This document shows, piece after piece, positions 17,231 to 25,284 of a DNA stretch of 64,000 nucleotides. The DNA is taken from contig JANQDY010000223.1 in NCBI GenBank assembly GCA_028278625.1, positions 7,523 through 71,522 on the forward strand, given 5' to 3'. The notes beneath the pieces are model-generated. The model had not been told where the DNA came from and did not search any database. It was given only the letters and a program-made list of their open reading frames with translations. This stretch comes from Thermodesulfobacteriota bacterium. Its GTDB lineage: Bacteria > Desulfobacterota > DSM-4660 > Desulfatiglandales > Desulfatiglandaceae. Positions within the stretch are counted from its first letter, which is position 1. Every line of letters starts with the position of its first letter. A program made the position numbers and the translations under genes.

Positions 17231-18454
17231 ATGGGCATGGACATCATTGTAGGCCTGGATATCGGAACCACCAAGATCTGTGCAGTGGTGGGAGAGGTTC
17301 GGCCTGAAGGCCTGGAAATCATTGGTATGGGCAGCCATCCTTCTGAAGGCCTTAGAAAAGGTGTGGTCATCAACATTGAAAACACCGTGAATTCCATCAA
17401 AGCGGCCATAGAAGAGGCCGAGACAATGGCCGGATGTGAAATCGGTTCCGTATATGCCGGAATTGCGGGCGGACACATTGAAGGGGTTAACAAACCAGGG
17501 GTCATTGCACTGAAAGAAAAGGAGGTGACCAAAAAGGACATTGAAAGGGTCATTGAGACGGCCAGCGCCGTGGCGGTTCCCATGGACCGGGAAGTCATCC
17601 ATACGCTGGTTCAGGAGTTCATCGTGGATGATCAGGACGGCATCGTGGACCCTTTGGGAATGTCAGGTGTACGTTTGGAGGCAAAGGTCCATATTGTCAC
17701 CGGTGCCGTGACTTCCGCACAGAACATCATCAAATGCGCCAACAGGGCCGGACTGGATGTTTACGACATTGTCCTTGAATCACTGGCATCCAGTGAAGCG
17801 GTCCTCTCCAAAGAAGAGCGCAATTTGGGCGCGGCACTCATCGACTTTGGAGGCGGCACAACCGATCTGGCCCTTTTCTCCAAAGGCGCCATTAAACACA
17901 CGTCGGTTCTGGCGCTGGGGGGTGACAATCTGACCTATGATATTGCGGTGGGTTTGAGAACACCGAAGCTGGAAGCTGAAAAGATCAAGATAAAATATGG
18001 GGCCGCCCTTTCATCCATGATCGGCAAGGATGATACCATTGAAGTCCCCGGGGTCGGCGGTAGAAGCCCGAGGACGCTTTCCAGACAAATCCTGGGAGAA
18101 ATCCTGGAGCCGAGAGTTGAAGAGATCTTCACCCTGATTCACCAGGAACTGGTCGATTCAGGGTATGACGAACTTGCCAGTTCAGGGGTTGTTGTAACGG
18201 GGGGATCTGCTGAGCTTCCGGGTATCAGCGAAATGGCCGAGCAGATCTTCAATGCCCCGGCCCGGGTCGGCTATCCGCAGGATGTCCAGGGTCTCGTGGA
18301 TCTCATCAACAAACCCATGTACGCCACGGCCGTGGGCCTTGTTCTGTATGGCGCCAAAACCTACAAACAGAAAAAGAAATTTCGAATTCGGGATTCCAAT
18401 ATTTTTCATCTCGTGATTGCCAGGATGAAACGTTGGTTTAGGGACATTGTTTAA
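17231..18454 (+). CDS. ftsA: cell division protein FtsA
   Basis: A 407-residue actin-fold ATPase tethering FtsZ to the membrane. Phosphate-binding loops are visible: GLDIGTTKICAVVGEV at the N-terminus and IDFGGGTTDLALFSKG in the middle, plus the adenosine block VVTGGSAELPG. The SHS2 insertion lies between them (about 85-165). The last 15 or so residues (HLVIARMKRWFRDIV) form the amphipathic membrane-targeting helix. GAGGTAAT precedes the ATG, and ftsZ follows after 26 nt. Confidence 0.96.
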   Translation: MGMDIIVGLDIGTTKICAVVGEVRPEGLEIIGMGSHPSEGLRKGVVINIENTVNSIKAAIEEAETMAGCEIGSVYAGIAGGHIEGVNKPGVIALKEKEVTKKDIERVIETASAVAVPMDREVIHTLVQEFIVDDQDGIVDPLGMSGVRLEAKVHIVTGAVTSAQNIIKCANRAGLDVYDIVLESLASSEAVLSKEERNLGAALIDFGGGTTDLALFSKGAIKHTSVLALGGDNLTYDIAVGLRTPKLEAEKIKIKYGAALSSMIGKDDTIEVPGVGGRSPRTLSRQILGEILEPRVEEIFTLIHQELVDSGYDELASSGVVVTGGSAELPGISEMAEQIFNAPARVGYPQDVQGLVDLINKPMYATAVGLVLYGAKTYKQKKKFRIRDSNIFHLVIARMKRWFRDIV

Positions 18455-18480
18455 CTTTTAACAGTGAAGGAGGGAGTAAA

Positions 18481-19749
18481 ATGAAATTTGAATTTGTGGA
18501 CGAAGTGGAAAGGGGAGCCTATCATGCCAGAATAAAGGTTCTGGGCATTGGGGGCGCAGGCGGAAATGCCATCAACAATATGATCAATTCCGATCTTAGA
18601 GGCGTGGAATTCGTGGTGGCAAATACGGATTGCCAGGATCTCGACCGATCTTCCTGCACCAAGAAGATACAGTTGGGACCGGAGATCACCATGGGTCTTG
18701 GCGCCGGTGCGGATCCCGAAGTCGGAAAAAGCGCGGCTGAAGAGAGTCTGCATGAAGTCAGGGAGGCACTGGATAGATCGGACATGGTCTTTATAACGGC
18801 GGGCATGGGTGGTGGAACCGGCACGGGCGCCTCACCGGTTGCCGCCAGGGAAAGCAAGGAAAGTAATGCCCTTACCGTGGCGGTCGTGACAAAGCCCTTC
18901 AAATTTGAGGGTGAAAAAAGAATGAATCAGGCCCTGGAAGGTATTGAGCAGCTGAAGAAGGAAGTTGACAGCATTATCGTTATCCCCAACGAGCGGCTCA
19001 AAACCATTGGCGAGAAAACCACTTCATTCAAAGAACTCATCGCCAAAGCGGATGACGTTCTGCTTCAAGCCGTCAAAGGGATTTCCGATCTCATCATGAG
19101 CAGCGGCTTCATCAACCTCGATTTTGCGGACGTGAGGAAGGTGATGTCGAGAAACGGCACGGCCATCATGGGCATGGGCCGGGCATCCGGAGATAAACGG
19201 GCCGTGGATGCGGCCCAACAGGCCATTAACAGCCCGCTTCTTGAAGATATTTCCATTGAAGGTGCAAAAGGCCTGTTAATGAACCTCACCGGTCCATCGG
19301 ACATGACCATGGAAGAAGTTGATGAAGCCTCAAGTTACATCAAAGAAGAGGCCAAGGAAGCGGAAGTCTTCTGGGGGCTTGTCTATGATGACAACATGGG
19401 AGATGAAATTCAGGTGACGGTTGTGGCAACGGGGATTGATGGTTGCGATGAGAACAAGTCCAGTGGCCGAGTGGTGACACTGAACAATGAAGCTCCCAAA
19501 AAATCGGTTCAGGATTACGCCAAAGTGGTCAATTTAAGAGATGTGACCGTCGAGGACATTGAAGAGGAATGGACCGTCAAGAAAGACGGCGTGTGTCTCG
19601 ATACACCGACATTTGCGAGAATGGGATCAAAACCGGATAATCCGTTAAGTGAAGGGCTCGAAAAGAAGAAAAAAAAGAGCTTCTTTGACAAGTTCCGGAT
19701 GAAGGACAGCCTGGATTATCCCACGTTTTTGAGGGTAAAAGCCGATTAG
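18481..19749 (+). CDS. ftsZ: cell division GTPase FtsZ
   Basis: A 422-residue tubulin homologue forming the Z ring. GTP-binding motifs: GIGGAGGNAINNM, the tubulin signature GGGTGTGASP, and NTD plus the NLDFADVRKVM block. GAAGGAGGGAGTAAA precedes the ATG, the strongest ribosome binding site in the cluster, fitting the high level of FtsZ. After the globular core a charged linker leads to a terminal LDYPTFLRVKAD, the conserved peptide that binds FtsA. A second similar peptide, LDTPTFARMG (373-382), lies 38 residues earlier. A Lys-rich patch (KKKKKS) sits just before the terminal peptide. It is the last dcw gene here. Confidence 0.97.
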   Translation: MKFEFVDEVERGAYHARIKVLGIGGAGGNAINNMINSDLRGVEFVVANTDCQDLDRSSCTKKIQLGPEITMGLGAGADPEVGKSAAEESLHEVREALDRSDMVFITAGMGGGTGTGASPVAARESKESNALTVAVVTKPFKFEGEKRMNQALEGIEQLKKEVDSIIVIPNERLKTIGEKTTSFKELIAKADDVLLQAVKGISDLIMSSGFINLDFADVRKVMSRNGTAIMGMGRASGDKRAVDAAQQAINSPLLEDISIEGAKGLLMNLTGPSDMTMEEVDEASSYIKEEAKEAEVFWGLVYDDNMGDEIQVTVVATGIDGCDENKSSGRVVTLNNEAPKKSVQDYAKVVNLRDVTVEDIEEEWTVKKDGVCLDTPTFARMGSKPDNPLSEGLEKKKKKSFFDKFRMKDSLDYPTFLRVKAD

Positions 19750-19795
19750 CCGGTAACCGATTGAATATTTTTGACATTGAGAGGACAAAGGCCAA

Positions 19796-21559
19796 GTGCC
19801 TGATGACATAACATCCCTTTACCGCGCCATTTTGGCAAAGGAGAAGGGGACCATTCGTAAGGATTGGGGAGGAAAGATCCATGTTGCGCTGATATTCCCC
19901 AATCAATATCGACTGGGCATGTCCAATCTGGGGATCCAGATCATCTATGGGCTTCTTAACCAAAGAAAGGAGGTCCTTGCGGAGCGGTTTTTTCTCCCGG
20001 AGGGCCGGGAAATGGCCCTTTACCAGAAATCTCAAATGCCGCTTCTCTCATTGGAATCACAGATGCCCCTTGAGCGTTTTGATCTGGCGGCTTTCTCCAT
20101 TTCTTTTGAAAACGATTATTCGAACGTTCTCAAGATCCTGGATTTGGGGAAAATCCCGATCCTTTCGAAAGAAAGGGACCAAAGGCATCCGTATGTCATG
20201 GCAGGGGGCGTTGCCGCCTTTCTCAATCCGGAACCCTTGGCGCCCTTCATTGATTTTTTTTTGTTGGGTGAAGCGGAAGAAAACCTCTCTTCCTTTGTGG
20301 ACGCCTTTCTCGAATTCGGGAAGAACGCCGTCAAACGAAGAGATGTGCTTCTGAACCTGGCAAAAAACGTCGCCGGTTTCTATGCACCATCTCTTTATGA
20401 TGTGGCATACAGTGAAAATGGCACTTTGAAACATTTTGTTCCTTTGGAAGGAGACGTACCGGAAAAGATTCGTGCCGTCCACTCTCCTGAAGGGGGGTTT
20501 ACCAAAACCGGTATGCCCCTATCGTGCATCACAACCCCTGAAACGGAATTCGGTAGCAAAGTCCTAGTTGAGGTGGGGAGAGGCTGCGGTCATTCATGCC
20601 GTTTTTGTGCAGCGGGCTATGTTTACCGGCCGCCCCGGGTCTACGGGAAATCGGCGCTTCGGAAAGGTGTTCTTGCAGCCCTAGAAAGGTGCGACCAGGT
20701 CGGCCTGCTGAGTCCCGCCGTATCGGATACCCCGGGAATTGATGAACTGGTCGGAATGATAAGTGATAAGGGGGGAAGATTTTCCGTCTCTTCTCTCCGA
20801 GCCGAAAACGTATCCCGGGGATTGCTTGAGCATCTCAAGAACGCCGGGCAGAAGACCATTGCCATCGCACCTGAAGCAGGGAGCCAGAGGCTTCGAAATA
20901 TGATCAACAAGCATTTGAGCGAAGTTCAGATATTAGAAGCGGTCCGAACCATGGCAAATATCAGCGACTTTGCCATTAGGCTCTATTTCCTCATCGGGCT
21001 TCCCACGGAGACCCGCCATGACGTGGATGAAATTGTTGAATTGGTCAAGAGAATCAGGCACCAAATGGTAAGAGAATCGGCGGGCAGGGGAAGCATCGGC
21101 CGCATCAAACTGAGCGTCAATTGCTTTGTCCCAAAACCGTTTACTCCCTTTCAATGGTTCCCCATGGCGGAAATCGGCTCACTTAAGGAGAAACAGAAGC
21201 AGTTGAAAAAAAAGCTCTCAAAATCAGGCGGCATCATGGTCAATACGGATGTCCCCAAGTGGGCCTACATCCAAGCGCTGCTCTCCCTTGGAGACAGGCG
21301 TGTCAGCCCTATCCTTGAAAACGCCCATAAGCTGAACGGCAACTGGAAGAGGGCCATGCGGCTTTCCCAGATAAACACCGATTTTTTCGTTTGCCGGGAA
21401 AAAGGCCTTGATGAAAAACTCCCCTGGGACTTCATCGATCACGGAATTTCGAAGAAACATCTTAAGAGGGAGTACCGACTGGCACTTGACGGCCGATTAT
21501 CGGATATCTGCAGGGTGGGAGAGTGCGTTCGATGCGGCGTATGTAACGAGAACAACTAG
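19796..21559 (+). CDS. radical SAM protein with N-terminal B12-binding-like domain (TIGR03960-like)
   Basis: 587 residues from a GTG at 19796 with GAGAGGAC upstream. The N-terminal 150 or so residues resemble the cobalamin-binding-type domain (ALIFPNQYRLGMSNLGIQIIY). The radical SAM core carries the CxxxCxxC cluster site in GRGCGHSCRFCAAGY, followed by the YRPPRVYGKS block. Further blocks are IAPEAGSQRLRNMINK and YFLIGLPTE. A Cys-rich end (CRVGECVRCGVC) could hold another metal site. The family is widespread in anaerobes, often as the first half of a two-gene or fused system with a DUF2344 protein, and its substrate is not established. No DUF2344 partner is present here. It follows ftsZ by 46 nt and may be cotranscribed. 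Confidence 0.85.
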   Translation: MPDDITSLYRAILAKEKGTIRKDWGGKIHVALIFPNQYRLGMSNLGIQIIYGLLNQRKEVLAERFFLPEGREMALYQKSQMPLLSLESQMPLERFDLAAFSISFENDYSNVLKILDLGKIPILSKERDQRHPYVMAGGVAAFLNPEPLAPFIDFFLLGEAEENLSSFVDAFLEFGKNAVKRRDVLLNLAKNVAGFYAPSLYDVAYSENGTLKHFVPLEGDVPEKIRAVHSPEGGFTKTGMPLSCITTPETEFGSKVLVEVGRGCGHSCRFCAAGYVYRPPRVYGKSALRKGVLAALERCDQVGLLSPAVSDTPGIDELVGMISDKGGRFSVSSLRAENVSRGLLEHLKNAGQKTIAIAPEAGSQRLRNMINKHLSEVQILEAVRTMANISDFAIRLYFLIGLPTETRHDVDEIVELVKRIRHQMVRESAGRGSIGRIKLSVNCFVPKPFTPFQWFPMAEIGSLKEKQKQLKKKLSKSGGIMVNTDVPKWAYIQALLSLGDRRVSPILENAHKLNGNWKRAMRLSQINTDFFVCREKGLDEKLPWDFIDHGISKKHLKREYRLALDGRLSDICRVGECVRCGVCNENN

Positions 21560-21574
21560 GTTGAGGCAATTATC

Positions 21575-22147
21575 ATGCTGAGAAAAATCGCGGTGGGTCC
21601 CTATCAGGCCAACTGCTACATCTTAGGCTGCGACGAGAGCAAAGAAGGATTGGTCATTGATCCAGGCGGTGAACCCGAGCGCATCATAACGGAAATCTCA
21701 CGGCTGGGACTTAACATCCGCTATATCCTCATCACCCATGGCCACTTTGATCACGTTGGCGGCGCACAGGAATTGAAAAGAATCACCAAAGCACCGGTGT
21801 GGATACATCCTCACGATGCAGGCGCTCTCGGTTTTCCTTCTGACGGTGATCTATTTGAAGGCCAAAAAATACCCGTGGGGAAATTCACCCTTTCGGTCAT
21901 CCACACCCCAGGCCATTCTCCGGGCGGTGTCTGTTTTCACGCACCGGGCGCCGTTTTCACCGGCGATACCCTGTTCGCAGGCTCCATCGGCAGAACGGAT
22001 TTCCCCGGCGGCGACCATGAGCGATTGATCCGGGGCGTGATGGAAAAGATCTTTCCCCTTGGAGATGAATTACGCGTCTACCCGGGTCACGGGCCTCACA
22101 CCACCATTGGCCAGGAAAGAAGGTTCAATCCGTTCTTTAGACGATAG
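21575..22147 (+). CDS. metallo-beta-lactamase fold hydrolase (glyoxalase II-like, YcbL type)
   Basis: A 190-residue short MBL-fold hydrolase. The metal-binding motif THGHFDHVGG (HxHxDH) is complete, with a second His in HTPGHSPGG, Asp in FTGDTLFAG and the last His in YPGHGPHT. Short proteins of this type (YcbL, ROO-less) include type II glyoxalases acting on S-lactoylglutathione and hydrolases of unknown substrate; glutathione is not expected in this organism, so the substrate is open. GAGGC lies before the ATG. It starts 15 nt after the radical SAM gene and converges with the next gene 4 nt later. Confidence 0.88.
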   Translation: MLRKIAVGPYQANCYILGCDESKEGLVIDPGGEPERIITEISRLGLNIRYILITHGHFDHVGGAQELKRITKAPVWIHPHDAGALGFPSDGDLFEGQKIPVGKFTLSVIHTPGHSPGGVCFHAPGAVFTGDTLFAGSIGRTDFPGGDHERLIRGVMEKIFPLGDELRVYPGHGPHTTIGQERRFNPFFRR

Positions 22148-22151
22148 GGTA

Positions 22152-23081
22152 TCAGACCTTCACTTTCAGACCGTCAACGGCCACCGTAACGCCATGGGGA
22201 ATCCCCATTTCCGAGATAATCTGGTCCACCGTTTGCTGCCACTGGGCTTGGTTCTTTGGAATCGGATACGGTTTTTCGCTGCCCCGCGGTTTCAGGGGAT
22301 CCTTGGGTTCGTATTTTTTGGCCATGTGGTTCGCCGGATCCCCCGGAATCCTGTCCGCATCTCCCATGTGGACCAGGAACGTCTCTTTCCGCGGCTTCAG
22401 CCGCTTTATGTATGGAACGGCATTTTGAAAACTCATGTGGCTCGGCCGGTTCAGAACCGGCTCATTGAGCCAGAAAGACTGCATTATGAGGTAATCGCAT
22501 CCAACCAGTTCCGAACTCAACTCCGGAATACCGGCGAAATCCGAGGTGTACAGGACCCTCACTTCCTCATCAGACCCTCCCCCACACGCCACAATGAATC
22601 CCACGGACCCTTTCGCAAAGCTTCCGTGGTCCGTTTTGAACGGAAAGACCCGAAAAGGACCCTGTGAAAACCATTCCCCCGGCTCAATATCCAAAAATCT
22701 GACAACACCCAGTTTTTCCAGATATTCGAATCTCGTCTTCACCACCTCTTTAGTCTTTGGGGTCAGGTAGACGGGAATGGGGGAAAACAGCTCTTTTGGC
22801 AACACTCTCTTGTAGGCAAAGAGTTCATCCAACCCGATATAATGATCGTTATGTTCATGGCTGATGAGGACCCCGTCGATTTTCGCCACCTGATTTTGCC
22901 ACAATTGTTCTCTGGCATCGGGTCCGCAGTCAATCAGAAGGGTGTCTTGGCGTTCCGTTAAGAGGATTGAAGTGCGTCCCCGCTTTTCGTCATTGGCCCT
23001 CATCTCGGTGCAAATGCCGCAGTCGCAATTGATCTCCGGCAGCCCCCATGCGCTGCCGGTTCCCAAGAACGTTATTTCCAT
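22152..23081 (-). CDS. MBL fold metallo-hydrolase, PhnP-like
   Basis: 309 residues from an ATG with AAGGAGAAG upstream. The N-terminus MEITFLGTGSAWGLPEINC plus CDCGIC is typical of PhnP/RNase Z-like phosphodiesterases; Cys residues there may bind a structural zinc. The active-site motif SHEHNDHYIG is complete, with later His and Asp in TDHGSF, YTSDFAG and HMGDADRI. PhnP cleaves cyclic phosphodiesters such as 5-phosphoribosyl-1,2-cyclic phosphate. No phosphonate genes surround it here, so the substrate is not predictable. It is the last gene of a three-gene minus-strand run and ends 4 nt from the convergent MBL gene. Confidence 0.85.
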   Translation of the reverse strand: MEITFLGTGSAWGLPEINCDCGICTEMRANDEKRGRTSILLTERQDTLLIDCGPDAREQLWQNQVAKIDGVLISHEHNDHYIGLDELFAYKRVLPKELFSPIPVYLTPKTKEVVKTRFEYLEKLGVVRFLDIEPGEWFSQGPFRVFPFKTDHGSFAKGSVGFIVACGGGSDEEVRVLYTSDFAGIPELSSELVGCDYLIMQSFWLNEPVLNRPSHMSFQNAVPYIKRLKPRKETFLVHMGDADRIPGDPANHMAKKYEPKDPLKPRGSEKPYPIPKNQAQWQQTVDQIISEMGIPHGVTVAVDGLKVKV

Positions 23082-23105
23082 TGGTTGGTCTTCTCCTTAT
23101 TATAT

Positions 23106-23717
23106 CTACTCTTTTTTGTAGATTGCCAGAACACCTTCCAGTGGGCTCAAATTCTTCATGAGTTGAAATCCTTCATAACGGGGCATGATCCTGTGTAGTC
23201 CGTACACCATGTAAATGGCTCCCGCCTTCGCTTTTTTAGCCAGCATCTGGGCGAACTCTTCATGCATGATCAGATATGTGTAAAAGAGATCGAAATCGGC
23301 AATCCCCAACCCTGTTTTCCGAAGAATGCGGTCATGAACCTTTTCGTCCATGGCATCCCCAAAAAAGAGATGAACATTGTCTTCCGGAATTCCCCTTCCC
23401 GCCGCATTCAATGTTTCGAGCAGTTCATCCTTTAATGGTTCATATTCATCCAAGGTCCACTCGTCCAACTCAACACCCACGGAGTACCGCATGAGAGAAC
23501 CATAAAAAAGGTTAACCCTGCCGTCCGCGCATCCAAGGTCCAGAAAAGTGCTCCTGCCCGGCATGATGATCCCTTCAGCGATTAAACGTTCCGTGCAGGC
23601 CAAAAGGGTTAAAAGATGCGTGGAGCGCCTGAAACCCAAAGGGCCCACATCTCCCACCTGTCGCGCATCAAAAAACCGGGCAATCCGCTTCAAGCTCTTT
23701 TTTGTATTTTCATCCAT
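23106..23717 (-). CDS. class I SAM-dependent methyltransferase-like protein
   Basis: A 203-residue protein with a Rossmann methyltransferase core. Motif I is seen as FLDLGCADGRVNLF, an acidic post-I residue in VGVELDEWTLDEYEP, and a motif II-like DAMDEKV region. There is no recognisable substrate domain. The start lies inside the end of the upstream Cys-rich gene (28-nt overlap), indicating coupled translation. The family and target are not recognised; it may modify a small molecule or the Cys-rich partner. Confidence 0.75.
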   Translation of the reverse strand: MDENTKKSLKRIARFFDARQVGDVGPLGFRRSTHLLTLLACTERLIAEGIIMPGRSTFLDLGCADGRVNLFYGSLMRYSVGVELDEWTLDEYEPLKDELLETLNAAGRGIPEDNVHLFFGDAMDEKVHDRILRKTGLGIADFDLFYTYLIMHEEFAQMLAKKAKAGAIYMVYGLHRIMPRYEGFQLMKNLSPLEGVLAIYKKE

Positions 23718-24229
23718 TCTCTGAATAGACGCTTGATCTGTTCGTTTAGCGTAAACAAACAGTCTATTTCATTGCCTTCCAGTTCACGAAGGGTGTTTAA
23801 ACGCTCAGGGTCGATGTGATTTGTTATTTTCCTGCACACATAGTTGATACAGATGACGTGGCGGGCAATCAAAAGGCACCCCTTTTCACCCAGAAAAAAA
23901 CAGCCCTTTGCATCATGGCGCTCCTCGGGCAGTTCTACACCCATCAGCCTGTTGATTAACAGCAGCCATCCATCATAGCGGTTTTCCAGACCCCTGCCAC
24001 AGCAGGAACCACCCTCCCCCTCATCACATTCCCTGCACAATGCAACCAGGCCGATCTTATCCATTTGCTCCATGGAAATTCTGATGGTGCGCTCCAGTTG
24101 AGAGAGAGATGCTGCAATGCCATTATCCATCAGGAATAAATCACCCAATTCCCGAAAACCGGCATCAGCCCAGGCGACTCTTTCCCGAACAGGTCTGTTA
24201 ATGGATATGGGGTGGGTGTGTACCAACAT
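23690..24229 (-). CDS. Cys-rich hypothetical protein, possible Fe-S or zinc protein
   Basis: A 179-residue protein with clustered cysteines: CRECDEGEGGSCCGRG in the middle, then GCFFLGEKGCLLIARH and ICINYVC. The spacing suggests one or two metal sites, distantly like YkgJ-type (UPF0153) Cys clusters, though the match is not good enough to name. No signal peptide. AGGGGA is almost adjacent to the annotated ATG, so the exact start is uncertain. It overlaps the methyltransferase gene by 28 nt and is the first gene of this minus-strand run, divergent from the Zn-phospholipase C-like gene. Confidence 0.7.
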   Translation of the reverse strand: MLVHTHPISINRPVRERVAWADAGFRELGDLFLMDNGIAASLSQLERTIRISMEQMDKIGLVALCRECDEGEGGSCCGRGLENRYDGWLLLINRLMGVELPEERHDAKGCFFLGEKGCLLIARHVICINYVCRKITNHIDPERLNTLRELEGNEIDCLFTLNEQIKRLFREWMKIQKRA

Positions 24230-24307
24230 TCCCCTGTGCAGCCCTTTTGAATTCTATAAATGTAATTCACATCTACGGCATCAACATTCAAGATCCGTAT
24301 ATCTTGA

Positions 24308-24336
24308 TTGTGTCGATAATAGGATTATGTTATATT
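24308..24336 (+). promoter_or_regulatory. candidate promoter for the Zn-PLC/mutL operon
   Basis: TTGTGT at 24308-24313, 17-nt spacer, TATATT at 24331-24336, in an AT-rich divergent intergenic region. The predicted transcript has a leader of about 75 nt before the ATG at 24418. The -10 box is good and the -35 box moderate. Confidence 0.45.
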
Positions 24337-24417
24337 CCAAAATAAGAAATATCAAATAGTTTCCTTTTTTCCAGCATGCGTTCCAATGAAATAACATAGC
24401 AAGAGGTTTTTCGGTTC

Positions 24418-25284
24418 ATGGCCTTTTTATTGAAATTGTTGATTGTTTTTGCCGTCTATTTGGGTATACAGTTTCTACGTCCCGACAGTGCTTTCGCCTG
24501 GGGACCCGGTGTTCACACTGCCATTGCACTCGGCTCTCTCGATGCCGCCCCCATGGTCCTCCCATCCATCGGCAGAATCATAGCCGCTTTTCCCATTGAG
24601 TATCTGTACGGGTCACTCTCCGCGGATTTCTTTATCGGAAAAGCAAAGAAAAAGCGGGCCGGCGCGCCTCACAACTGGGAAGGGGGGTTCAAATTCCTGA
24701 GCGATGCGAGCGATGACCGGGAGATGTCATATGCTTTTGGCTTTTTGTCACATCTGGCAGCAGACGTCATCGCCCATAATTATTTTATCCCAAACCTGAT
24801 GAGCGCATACCCGGGAAAAGGAAAGATGGGACACCTTTTTTGGGAAATCCGGTCTGACTATTTGATTGGAACCGGTTACACCAGTATTGCAAACGGCGTA
24901 CTCAACATGGACCATCAGGTGTGTGATGATCTGCTGCAGCTCTTGGGTGGAAAGAAGCGAAATCGTTTAAAAACAAAGAAACGGGTCTTCACCCAGACCG
25001 TCAAGTTCTCAGATTACCTTTATACAACGCGCAACCTGTTTTTTGGGCCGCGGGCAACGAGGGGCAGGGTTTTCCATGAATATCTGGCTGTTATGGTTGA
25101 CCTCTCCCGGCGGCTGGTCTTTGATTTTCTGAAACATCCCGATTCATCCCCCTGTCTTCATTTCGATCCCATGGGCACCCGAAACCTTCTCATTGCAAAA
25201 GGCAAAAGGTCTTTCCCCAGGATTTTTAGACCTGCCGCCACCAACCATCGCTTCGATATCGACGAAAAACTCCTCTGCTTATGA
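24418..25284 (+). CDS. exported zinc-dependent phospholipase C-like protein
   Basis: 288 residues. A signal peptide ends in AFA at 25-27, so the mature protein would begin with Trp28. In Bacillus cereus PLC and clostridial alpha-toxin the mature N-terminal Trp is itself a zinc ligand. The remaining ligand pattern is also recognisable: H33, D70 (SADF), H85 (PHNW), H112-x3-D116-x3-H120 and H139-x3-E143. The protein is thus a plausible three-zinc phosphodiesterase acting outside the cytoplasm, presumably on phospholipid or another phosphodiester. The C-terminal 140 residues are poorly conserved by eye. Its stop overlaps the mutL start (ATGA). Confidence 0.82.
   Translation: MAFLLKLLIVFAVYLGIQFLRPDSAFAWGPGVHTAIALGSLDAAPMVLPSIGRIIAAFPIEYLYGSLSADFFIGKAKKKRAGAPHNWEGGFKFLSDASDDREMSYAFGFLSHLAADVIAHNYFIPNLMSAYPGKGKMGHLFWEIRSDYLIGTGYTSIANGVLNMDHQVCDDLLQLLGGKKRNRLKTKKRVFTQTVKFSDYLYTTRNLFFGPRATRGRVFHEYLAVMVDLSRRLVFDFLKHPDSSPCLHFDPMGTRNLLIAKGKRSFPRIFRPAATNHRFDIDEKLLCL

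Noticed and set aside
22059..22667. Plus-strand ORF of 202 codons across the end of the MBL hydrolase gene and opposite the PhnP-like gene
   Set aside because: Both overlapped genes have complete catalytic motifs; this frame has none.
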